Assembly (NCBI RefSeq): GCF_026625985.1
Contig: NZ_CP113116.1
Span: forward strand, 5,890,001-5,954,000
Length of the DNA stretch: 64,000 nucleotides
Direction: 5' to 3'
Source: Mycobacterium sp. Aquia_213
Lineage (GTDB): Bacteria; Actinomycetota; Actinomycetes; Mycobacteriales; Mycobacteriaceae
Shown here piece after piece: positions 34,383-41,717 of the stretch (its first letter is position 1; each line of letters begins with the position of its first letter). The translations under genes and the position numbers were made by a program. Under the pieces are notes generated by a model, which was not told where the DNA came from, did not search any database, and saw only the letters and a program-made list of their open reading frames with translations.

Positions 34383-37010
34383 CTATCGCGCCATGTTGGC
34401 GAAGCGCGACAGGTGCAGCTGGTGGGCGACGGTGACCGTCTTGGTCGGGCCGTTGCGGTGCTTGGCCAGAATGAAGTCGGCCTCTCCCCCACGCGGGTCG
34501 TCGCGCTCGAATGCATCCGGGCGGTTCAGCAGGATGACCATGTCCGCGTCCTGCTCCAGCGATCCCGACTCACGAAGGTCCGACAGCATCGGCTTCTTGT
34601 CGGTGCGCTGCTCGGGACCACGGTTCAGCTGGCTGATCGCGACGACAGGAACCTCAAGCTCCTTGGCCAACAGTTTGAGGTGGCGCGAGAATTCGGAGAC
34701 CTCGAGCTGCCGCGACTCGACCTTCTTGCCCGATGACATCAGCTGCAGATAGTCGACCACGACCAGACGCAGGTCGGCCTTCTGCTTCAGCCGACGCGCC
34801 TTGGCGCGGATCTCCATCATGGTCAGGTTCGGCGAGTCATCGATATACAGTGGCGCCTCGCTGATCTCGCTCATCCGCCGGGCCAACCGCGTCCAGTCGT
34901 CGTCGTTCATCCGGCCCGAACGCATATCGGCAAGTTTGATTTTCGCTTCCGCCGACAGCAGCCGCATCACGATCTCGGACTTGCTCATTTCCAGCGAGAA
35001 GATGACGCTGGCCATCCGGTGCTTGATCGAGCACGAGCGCAAGAAGTCCAAACCCAATGTGGAGTTATGGGTGGGCACCATGGCCTTGCTCGCCAAATAC
35101 ATGTGGCTGTCGTTGTCCACTTCGACGCACCGCACCGGAACTGTCTCGATCGGGCGGACGTCCACAACGAAGCGGGATCCAGAGCGCTGGGTGTTGACGC
35201 CGGCCCGACGCTCCTTGTGCGCTATGGCTTTCCGTTGCAGTCCAAACACAATGTCGTCCGTGGAGAAGGTCAGGGTGTAGGCGATGCTGGACGATTCGCT
35301 ACGGCCGCGGACGCGCTTCGTCGAGGTTTGGCAGCGATAGCCCAGGCTGACGATCAGCTCGGCGACATCGCACGCCAGTCGATTGCTGGTCACGGAGAAC
35401 TGGACTGCGCCGCCCGCCGTCACTGTTCCGTCGGTGTCAAGCAGGCCCGCGAGCAGGTCGCGCCGCTGAGTCTCGGACCCGCGTAGGTATTCCGTCGGAA
35501 TCTGCTTATTACCAAGCACTCCGAGTGTGCGCAGTCGCGCCTGCAATGTCCCCACGGCATTGTGACACTTCTGGCATAACCTCAGCCCGCACGACGGTCC
35601 CGCGCATCGAACGCAGGTTGGGCTCGGCACCGGAGCAGAGATAAACCGTGCTCGGCCACCACAGGAACGCCCACAGGTCCGCACCTGACTGGTGTGCGGA
35701 ATGAACGACTTGCCGCAGACCGCGCATGCGCGAGGGGCCGACTCGGCATCAGCCGGTAGGCGCAGTTGGTAGCGGTACCGCGCGGATTCGGAAGCAACTG
35801 CAACGTACCCATCCGCTTCGATCCGCATGATGAGTTCGGGATCGGCCGTGGTGATCTGGGCTGCGGCACCGGTGCCATCTCCCAGCCAGGCGCCCAAAGT
35901 GTATGGCTGCACCAAGAACTCGCGAGCCGGCAGGTCCAGAGCGCGCGCGTTGACCACGCTGTGGTTCAGTCGCTTGTCAATCGTGTCGCAGCGCAAAGTT
36001 CCGGCGATCTCGGCCGTCGTCCGCACCGCCGCAAAGGTGCGCTGATTCTTGGTGCGGTTGTAGCCCACCGCGGCGGCTTGCGCTGACTTCCGGGACGCGC
36101 GTGTATCGGTCAGCCACTGATGCTCGGCGTCGGCGACGATGACCGTCCCGTCGGAGAACTCCACCTCGTAGCAGGGCCGCCCCAGCATCACTTCGGTGGC
36201 AGCCACGACCCGTGTCGGCCGCCCGTCGGCGCCGAGCAACTCATCACCAACCGCGACGTCGCGCATCGTCGTCCAGCCGGTCGGCGTGGGCAGCGGCGTG
36301 TCCAAGGCCAGCGCCTTCCCCACTCCAGGCCTGGCCGCCACGATGATCATCTGCCCGGCATGCAGGCCGTTGGTCACCTCGTCGAGTTCGGTGAAACCGG
36401 TCGGCACGCCGCGCGCCACGCCGCCGTTGGAGGCGATGGCGTCGATCTCATCCATCGTCGGCTGCAGCAGATCCTCGAGCGGAACGAAATCCTCCGAGGT
36501 TCGCCGCTCGGCAACCTCATAGATCTCCGCTTGGGCCCGGTCGACCACCTCGGCCACATCGGCACCCTCGGCGCCCGCGTAGCCGTACTGCACGACCCGT
36601 GTTCCCGCCTCCACAAGCCGGCGCAGCAGCGCCTTCTCGGCCACGATGCCCGCGTAGTACCCGGCGTTGGCCGCCGTCGGCACCGTGGAGATCAGGGTGT
36701 GTAGGTACGGCGCCCCGCCGACCCTGCGCAGTAGGTTCCGGCGGTCGAGTTCGGCGGCCACCGTCACCGCGTCGGCGGGCTCCCCGCGCCCGTAGAGATC
36801 CAGGATCGCGTCGTAGACGTTCTGGTGGGCGGGCCGGTAGAAGTCGCTCGGCCGCAGCCGCTCGAGCACATCAGCGATGGCGTCCTTGCTCAGCAGCATC
36901 CCGCCCAACACCGACTGCTCGGCAGCCAGATCCTGCGGTGGCTGACGGCCGAAATCCTCGCTGGGCGGCGACGCATCCATGCCTGGCGCGCGGTCATCTA
37001 CGACAGCCAC
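34383..37010 (-). CDS. dnaB: replicative DNA helicase DnaB with in-frame intein
   Basis: An 875-residue precursor: N-extein 1-232, intein 233-649, C-extein 650-875. The spliced 458-residue helicase unwinds DNA ahead of the replisome. The intein splits the Walker A loop between GVGK and STLGLDFL; Walker B is DLRLVVVDYLQLMS and the DnaB H4 motif GSLEQDADMVILL is near residues 817-829. Start is GTG 37010, 9 bases after GGGAGG. The gene is syntenic with M. tuberculosis Rv0058, which also has an intein here. Upstream is a 535-base gap and the ribosomal operon. Confidence 0.95.
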   Translation of the reverse strand: MAVVDDRAPGMDASPPSEDFGRQPPQDLAAEQSVLGGMLLSKDAIADVLERLRPSDFYRPAHQNVYDAILDLYGRGEPADAVTVAAELDRRNLLRRVGGAPYLHTLISTVPTAANAGYYAGIVAEKALLRRLVEAGTRVVQYGYAGAEGADVAEVVDRAQAEIYEVAERRTSEDFVPLEDLLQPTMDEIDAIASNGGVARGVPTGFTELDEVTNGLHAGQMIIVAARPGVGKALALDTPLPTPTGWTTMRDVAVGDELLGADGRPTRVVAATEVMLGRPCYEVEFSDGTVIVADAEHQWLTDTRASRKSAQAAAVGYNRTKNQRTFAAVRTTAEIAGTLRCDTIDKRLNHSVVNARALDLPAREFLVQPYTLGAWLGDGTGAAAQITTADPELIMRIEADGYVAVASESARYRYQLRLPADAESAPRACAVCGKSFIPHTSQVRTCGRSCGGRARFISAPVPSPTCVRCAGPSCGLRLCQKCHNAVGTLQARLRTLGVLGNKQIPTEYLRGSETQRRDLLAGLLDTDGTVTAGGAVQFSVTSNRLACDVAELIVSLGYRCQTSTKRVRGRSESSSIAYTLTFSTDDIVFGLQRKAIAHKERRAGVNTQRSGSRFVVDVRPIETVPVRCVEVDNDSHMYLASKAMVPTHNSTLGLDFLRSCSIKHRMASVIFSLEMSKSEIVMRLLSAEAKIKLADMRSGRMNDDDWTRLARRMSEISEAPLYIDDSPNLTMMEIRAKARRLKQKADLRLVVVDYLQLMSSGKKVESRQLEVSEFSRHLKLLAKELEVPVVAISQLNRGPEQRTDKKPMLSDLRESGSLEQDADMVILLNRPDAFERDDPRGGEADFILAKHRNGPTKTVTVAHQLHLSRFANMAR
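35064..36314 (-). other. DnaB intein (class 3, LAGLIDADG type)
   Basis: Residues 233-649 of the precursor. It begins with Ala (ALALDTPLPTPTGW), not Cys or Ser, and ends VPTHN before Ser of the C-extein. The Trp-Cys-Thr set of class 3 inteins is present: Trp in AEHQWLTDT, Cys in VPVRCVEVD and Thr in VPTHN. LAGLIDADG endonuclease motifs are LGAWLGDGT and LLAGLLDTDG. Between them lies a Cys-rich stretch (residues 429-482) with CAVC, CGRSC, CVRC and CQKC, which looks like two zinc-binding knuckles. Confidence 0.9.
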
Positions 37011-37545
37011 AGACTCACACCTCCCTTACGGAACATGATACGAACATACATTCGATAGCCGACATTCGACATCGTCGATCAGGGCACTCCCACTCCGGAC
37101 CCAAACGCCCGTGAAGCCTTGCGCCTGGAAGACCGTAAGCGTTGCTGGCCCACTGTTAAAAGGGCAGCTGTTCATAAGGCTGTGCATCGTGTGTGCATAT
37201 CCATCGACACCTGTGTTGAGTGGGTTGTGGAGAACCTGTGGAACAAAACGCGGCGCTGCGACATCCCTGCAGATAAGGGTCGTACACGACCGGTGAATTG
37301 GTGTGGAGAAGAATCTCTTCGGCGTGTCGTCGCAGGTTACTGCCCCGGGCGTGTTGGCTTTCGGCCATATTTTCGCCGCGTTACGAGGGGGTTAAGGGGT
37401 CCACTCGGCAACGTCACCCAAATAGTTCGCCAGCCCGACCACGCCTGCCCATCCACAGGGCAACCCTTTGACGCGCTGAGGACACAACAAAATCCGGCGG
37501 CCGCCGATTTGGGGCAGCCGCCGGACGTGAAGAATCGGTGCTGAG
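37011..37545. other. 535-base gap between dnaB and rplI
   Basis: M. tuberculosis has a small gene (Rv0057) in this position; no counterpart was recognised here. The gap holds the dnaB ribosome-binding site, the rplI terminator and several DnaA-box-like 9-mers: TGTGGAGAA at 37226-37234 and 37302-37310, TGTGGAACA at 37237-37245, and CCATCCACA at 37449-37457. None is a perfect match to TTGTCCACA. Confidence 0.5.
37493..37525 (-). terminator. rplI: intrinsic terminator after rplI
   Basis: TCCGGCGGC and GCCGCCGGA pair perfectly around a 15-base loop. On the transcribed strand the stem is followed by TTTTGTTGTG, and it begins 20 bases after the rplI stop. It closes the rpsF-ssb-rpsR-rplI transcript. 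Confidence 0.82.
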
Positions 37546-38004
37546 TTAGCTATCCGCGACGACGTTGAGCGCCACGTCGACATTGATCTCGGGGTGCAGA
37601 TGCACCGCGACCGAATGCGTACCGACCGCCTTGATATGCGACTTGGGCAACCGAATAATGCGCTTGTCGAGATTCGGGCCGCCGGCCTTCTTGATTGCTG
37701 CGGCGACATCCCCGGCGGTCACCGAGCCGAACAACTTGCCGGAATCGGCCGCGGTCTTGACCGGCAGCGCGACCGGACCGAGCGCCTCGATCGCCGTCTT
37801 GATCTCGTTGGCGTGCCCCAGATCGCGCACAACCTTCGTCTCGCGGGCCCGGCGGATGTCGTCGGCCTGCTTCTGTGCGCCGCGCGAGGCGACGATCGCC
37901 AGGCCGCGCGGAAGGAGGAAGTTACGGCCGTAACCGTCCTTGACCTCGACAGTCTCGCCGACGGTACCGAGATGGTCCACGTCGGCCGTCAGAATCAGCT
38001 TCAT
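37546..38004 (-). CDS. rplI: 50S ribosomal protein L9
   Basis: A 152-residue L9. N-terminal domain MKLILTADVDHLGTVGETVEVKDGYGRNFLLPRG with the Gly-Tyr-Gly-Arg-Asn-Phe-Leu signature, connecting helix AQKQADDIRRARETKV and C-terminal domain KLFGSVTAGDVAAAIKKAGG. L9 binds 23S rRNA at the base of the L1 stalk. Last gene of the rpsF-ssb-rpsR-rplI operon, 30 bases after rpsR. Confidence 0.97.
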   Translation of the reverse strand: MKLILTADVDHLGTVGETVEVKDGYGRNFLLPRGLAIVASRGAQKQADDIRRARETKVVRDLGHANEIKTAIEALGPVALPVKTAADSGKLFGSVTAGDVAAAIKKAGGPNLDKRIIRLPKSHIKAVGTHSVAVHLHPEINVDVALNVVADS

Positions 38005-38034
38005 CGTATTCGTACTTTCGGTTGGGTTCGGCGG

Positions 38035-38289
38035 TTATCGCGCCGACGAAGTGAAGGGCAGCAGGGCCACCTCGCGGGCGTTCTTCACCGCGATCGCAAT
38101 GTCGCGCTGGTGCTGCACGCAGTTACCGGTGACACGACGCGCCCGGATCTTGCCGCGCTCGCTGATGTACGTGCGCAGCAGGGTGGTGTCCTTGTAGTCG
38201 ATCGACTGGCCCTTCTTGGAGCAGAAGACGCATTTCCGTGTCTTGATCGGCTTTTCCGGAGCCGGGCGCCGTTTCGTGGACTTGGGCAT
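38035..38289 (-). CDS. rpsR: 30S ribosomal protein S18 (zinc-binding form)
   Basis: An 84-residue S18 that pairs with S6 on the small subunit platform. It retains the Cys pair CVFC and later NCVQHQR, the zinc-binding (C+) form. Mycobacteria carry a second, zinc-free S18 induced by zinc starvation elsewhere in the genome; this is the housekeeping copy. It lies in the conserved order rpsF, ssb, rpsR, rplI. Confidence 0.97.
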   Translation of the reverse strand: MPKSTKRRPAPEKPIKTRKCVFCSKKGQSIDYKDTTLLRTYISERGKIRARRVTGNCVQHQRDIAIAVKNAREVALLPFTSSAR

Positions 38290-38344
38290 GTGTTTCTTTC
38301 TTTCCGTTTGCTAGTTGTCTTGTGTGTTTTGCCGGTGGTCGACG

Positions 38345-38866
38345 TCAGAACGGCGGTTCTTCGTCGCCGCCGGCGAACGAGCCCGATGCCGGGGCGCTGC
38401 CCCACGGGTCGTCGGCGGGCGCACTGCTGGCCTGTGCCGGGGGCGCCTGGCGGGATCCGCCGCCTCCGCCGCTACCGAAGCCGCCGCCTCCGCCGCCACT
38501 GCGGCTGGCTTTGTTTACCTTGGCGGTGGCGTAACGCAGCGAGGGCCCGATCTCATCGACCTCGACCTCGAAGACGGTGCGCTTCTCGCCCTCCCGGGTT
38601 TCGAACGAGCGCTGCTTGAGCCGTCCGGTGACGATCACCCGCGACCCGCGGGTGAGGCTCTCGGCGACGTTCTCGGCAGCCTCGCGCCAGATGTTGCACC
38701 GCAAGAACAGCGCCTCGCCGTCTTTCCACTCACTGCTCTGCCGGTCAAAGATCCGGGGGGTCGACGCCACGGTGAAATTCGCGACGGCGGCACCCGACGG
38801 CGTGAACCGCAGTTCGGGGTCGGCGGTCAGGTTTCCGACGACGGTGATAGTGGTGTCACCAGCCAC
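38345..38866 (-). CDS. ssb: single-stranded DNA-binding protein
   Basis: A 173-residue SSB. The OB-fold begins MAGDTTITVVGNLTADPELRF and covers about residues 1-115; a long Gly-rich, low-complexity linker follows (GGGGGGFGSGGGGG) and the acidic C-terminal tip DEEPPF, which binds partner proteins, closes the chain. The protein coats single-stranded DNA in replication and repair as a tetramer. Located between rpsF and rpsR. Confidence 0.96.
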   Translation of the reverse strand: MAGDTTITVVGNLTADPELRFTPSGAAVANFTVASTPRIFDRQSSEWKDGEALFLRCNIWREAAENVAESLTRGSRVIVTGRLKQRSFETREGEKRTVFEVEVDEIGPSLRYATAKVNKASRSGGGGGGFGSGGGGGSRQAPPAQASSAPADDPWGSAPASGSFAGGDEEPPF

Positions 38867-38981
38867 TGTGTCCTCCTGGATCCATCCTGGCTCTCGCCCG
38901 GGGACGGTAAACGGTCATGAGCATGTTCTCGCTGAGCCTACGCATAGGCGCTGACGACGGGCAGCGTGCTCGCTACCCGAC

Positions 38982-39272
38982 TTAGTGCTTGTCGGTGCGC
39001 ATCACCTTGGTGCGCAACACCGACTCGTTGAGGCTCAGCTGACGGTCGAGCTCGGACACCGTGGCCGGTGCCGCCTTGAGGTCGACGACTACATAGATGC
39101 CTTCGGCGTGCTTGGCGATCTCGTAGGCCAGCCGGCGCTTCCCCCAGATGTCCACCTTGTCGACGGATCCGCCGTCTTTACGGACGACGTTGAGGAACGT
39201 CTCCAATGACGGGGCAACGGTACGTTCGTCGAGCGTGGGGTCAAGAATGACCATGATTTCGTATGGACGCAT
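38982..39272 (-). CDS. rpsF: 30S ribosomal protein S6
   Basis: A 96-residue S6 with the family start MRPYEIMVILDPTLDERTV and the middle WGKRRLAYEIAKHAEGIYVV. First gene of the rpsF-ssb-rpsR-rplI operon; strong ribosome-binding site GAGGAGGTGG upstream. A 7-bp perfect stem (39304-39322) lies in its leader, compatible with the S6:S18 autoregulatory leaders known in other bacteria, but not proven. Confidence 0.97.
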   Translation of the reverse strand: MRPYEIMVILDPTLDERTVAPSLETFLNVVRKDGGSVDKVDIWGKRRLAYEIAKHAEGIYVVVDLKAAPATVSELDRQLSLNESVLRTKVMRTDKH

Positions 39273-39303
39273 GGAAACCTCACCACCTCCTCTGGTCTAA
39301 GCG

Positions 39304-39322
39304 GCCACGGGCGATCCGTGGC
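39304..39322 (-). promoter_or_regulatory. hairpin in the rpsF leader
   Basis: GCCACGG and CCGTGGC with a 5-base loop, 32 bases upstream of rpsF. S6:S18 complexes repress rpsF mRNA in several phyla through a leader stem; whether this stem is such a site cannot be settled by eye. Confidence 0.4.
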
Positions 39323-39426
39323 AGGAGAGTCGCCTGCGTCGGCAACCGCCCCAGGGTACCGGAACAGGTGCTGAGCGGCGAAATCCATGCGGCTACCGGG
39401 TGCCGAATAGCAGTCCCAGTACCCAG

Positions 39427-40068
39427 CTATTGGCGGGCTCGCCCGTATTCGTCCGCCCGTGCCTTGGTCGCCGCGTCGGCCTTGGCGAGCGAGCCGGAGT
39501 CGAATGGCGGCTGCGGGTCGTATTCGATGATCAGCTGAGCGGCCTGCGCGGCCACGCGATCGACCAGGAGCTCGGTCAGCCGCAGGGCCATGTCGATGCC
39601 GCTGGACACCCCGGCGGCGGTGATGATGCGCTGCGGCAGGTGCTCGACGACCCGGTCGGGTACGTAGCGCGCGCCCAACTCGTTGAGCAGATCGGCGGCG
39701 CGCCAATGCGTGGTCGCGGTGAGCCCGTCGAGCAGTCCCGCGGCGGCCAGCAGCAGCGCACCCGTGCACACCGAGGTGGTGAACGTGGTGGTCGGATGTA
39801 TCGCCTGCAGCCAGTCGCGGATCGGCTCGTCGTGAATCAACTTGCGGGTTCCGATGCCTCCGGGCACCACCACCACGTCGGGCGCGCTGATTTCGTCGAA
39901 ACTGGCGTCGCAGGCGACGCCGAGCATGCCGTTCTCCGTGCGGACCTCGCCGCGTTGGTGCCCGACGAACACCACATCGATCGATGGAATGCGTTGCAGC
40001 ACTTCGTAGGGCCCGACGGCGTCGAGCGCGGTGAAACGCGGGAACAACGGGATAGCGACCAGGGTCAT
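39427..40068 (-). CDS. DJ-1/PfpI family (isonitrile-hydratase-like) protein
   Basis: A 213-residue protein of the DJ-1/PfpI superfamily, subgroup with isonitrile hydratase and AraC-type sensors' N-domains. The nucleophile elbow is TTSVCTGALLLAAAGLL with Cys, and ATTHWRAADLL follows, a family mark. Counterpart of M. tuberculosis Rv0052. ATG 40068 overlaps the end of the mannosyltransferase-like gene by 4 bases (ATGA), so it is the tail of the ponA1 operon. Reaction unknown. Confidence 0.88.
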   Translation of the reverse strand: MTLVAIPLFPRFTALDAVGPYEVLQRIPSIDVVFVGHQRGEVRTENGMLGVACDASFDEISAPDVVVVPGGIGTRKLIHDEPIRDWLQAIHPTTTFTTSVCTGALLLAAAGLLDGLTATTHWRAADLLNELGARYVPDRVVEHLPQRIITAAGVSSGIDMALRLTELLVDRVAAQAAQLIIEYDPQPPFDSGSLAKADAATKARADEYGRARQ

Positions 40069-41717
40069 GGTTGTCCTTGTGCGGTAGCCATTTCGGTGTC
40101 GGGCGTGGGTACCGGTGCGGCCGGCCGTCGTGACCGGGCCGGACGCAGCCAGTCCGGCAACCAGCCTGGCGGCGCATCGGGGGCGCGGTCGAACGGCCCG
40201 CCGGCCGGATCGTCCACCCGGCCGTCCCAACGCACCAAGTCCTCGTCGGGCCGGTAGATCTGGCGGATCACCAACGCGCACAACGCCACGACGGCAATGT
40301 CACGCAGCAACACCGTCGTGGTGAAAAACTGCGCCGGCAGCGAGCGATTCGGGTTGCCGTACAGGTAGTACATCCGCGGCACCCACACCAGTGCGTCGAT
40401 CGTCATCCACGCCAGCAGGACCCGGCGGTGTGGCAATGCCAGCACCGCAAGCGGCACCAACCACAGCGAGAACTGCGGGCTCCACACCTTGTTGGTCAAC
40501 AGGAACGCGGCGACGACCAGGAACAGAAGCTGTGCCACCCGTGGCCGCTGCGGGGCGGCAAGCGCGATATAAGTGATTGCCGCACAACAGATTACGAATG
40601 ACACCGCGACAACGGCGTTGAGCACCGTGGGTGGCTCCCAGAAGCCGAGCTTGGGATCGAACCCGGGCCAGCCGGTGAACGACTTGACGACGTTGTACAC
40701 CGAATCCATGTCGTCGCCACGCCGGGCATTGAGCCGGAAGAACTCCGACCAGCCCCGCGGAAACTTCACCAGCACGGGCAGATTGACCAAAAGCCAGGTC
40801 ACCGCGACCACGGCGGCGGTGCGTGCCAGCGCGCGATAGCGCCCGGTTCGGATGGCCAGCACCAGCATCGGGCCCAGGAACAGCAAGGGATACATCTTGG
40901 CGGCCGCGCCCAGCCCGATCAGCACCCCGGCCAGCACCGGCTTACGTCGCGCCCAGGACAGCAGCCCGGCCATCGCGAATCCCGTTGCCAGCGCATCGAA
41001 ATTGGTGAAGATCTGAAAGATCAGCAGCGGCGAGCCGGCCACCAGGGCCGCGTCCCAGATCCGGCGGCCGGACAGGCCCGCGGTGGCCCACACGGTCGCC
41101 AGCCAGGCCAGCGCCAGCCCGAATGCGGCGATGTCGAAGAACACCACCACCTCGGCGATCACCGGAAGCGGCGCCAGCTTGCTCAGCGTGGTGTAGGTCT
41201 TGGCCAGCGCCATCGATGCGTACTGGTACAGCCCGGTCAATACCGGATACTCCATGTAGCGCACCGCGGGCTTGCCGTCGTACGTTGTCTGCGGGGTGCC
41301 ACTGGAGTCGGTTTCGATCCAGCTCGACTTGTACGGAAACATGCCCTTGTTCAACAACTCCGCGCCGTACAGCGGCACCGTGTCCGAGTAGCACAACTCG
41401 TAGTAGGCGCGCTGGTTGTCCCAATTGGCGACGCGCTGATCCCCGGGTCCGGTACCGCTGCTCTGCAGGCACGCCGCCTTCGTCGACCAGCCCAGCGCCA
41501 TGAACACCAGCGCGATTACAAACATCACCCGCAGCGGCGTCATCAGCCGAGTGCGACCGATCAGCGCGTGCCGGCCCACCGGTCCGCCGATGGCATCGGC
41601 GAATGCGGCGCCCAAAGAGTCTGTGCGGCTAGGGCAATCGCGGTTGTCCGCGCTCCGCAGATCCTCGGCCAGCGTCCGCGGTGAAATGGTGGCGCTCTCC
41701 TGTGCAGCGCCGGTCAC
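40065..41717 (-). CDS. GT87-like polyprenol-linked mannosyltransferase homologue (Rv0051-like)
   Basis: A 550-residue polytopic membrane protein of the GT-C class with a DUF2029/GT87 pattern. About ten helices follow an N-terminal cytoplasmic stretch; the large outer loop contains RYMEYPVLTGLYQYASMAL with an acidic pair near the first loop, usual for GT-C enzymes. It probably adds a sugar from a lipid carrier to a cell-envelope acceptor, the exact sugar being unknown. GTG 41717 overlaps the ponA1 stop by 4 bases (GTGA). The C-terminal tail is Pro-rich and basic. Confidence 0.87.
   Translation of the reverse strand: MTGAAQESATISPRTLAEDLRSADNRDCPSRTDSLGAAFADAIGGPVGRHALIGRTRLMTPLRVMFVIALVFMALGWSTKAACLQSSGTGPGDQRVANWDNQRAYYELCYSDTVPLYGAELLNKGMFPYKSSWIETDSSGTPQTTYDGKPAVRYMEYPVLTGLYQYASMALAKTYTTLSKLAPLPVIAEVVVFFDIAAFGLALAWLATVWATAGLSGRRIWDAALVAGSPLLIFQIFTNFDALATGFAMAGLLSWARRKPVLAGVLIGLGAAAKMYPLLFLGPMLVLAIRTGRYRALARTAAVVAVTWLLVNLPVLVKFPRGWSEFFRLNARRGDDMDSVYNVVKSFTGWPGFDPKLGFWEPPTVLNAVVAVSFVICCAAITYIALAAPQRPRVAQLLFLVVAAFLLTNKVWSPQFSLWLVPLAVLALPHRRVLLAWMTIDALVWVPRMYYLYGNPNRSLPAQFFTTTVLLRDIAVVALCALVIRQIYRPDEDLVRWDGRVDDPAGGPFDRAPDAPPGWLPDWLRPARSRRPAAPVPTPDTEMATAQGQP

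Noticed and set aside
37119..37544. 141-codon plus-strand open frame in the dnaB-rplI gap
   Set aside because: Opposite in strand to the neighbours, contains the rplI terminator, no recognisable similarity; not the Rv0057 counterpart.
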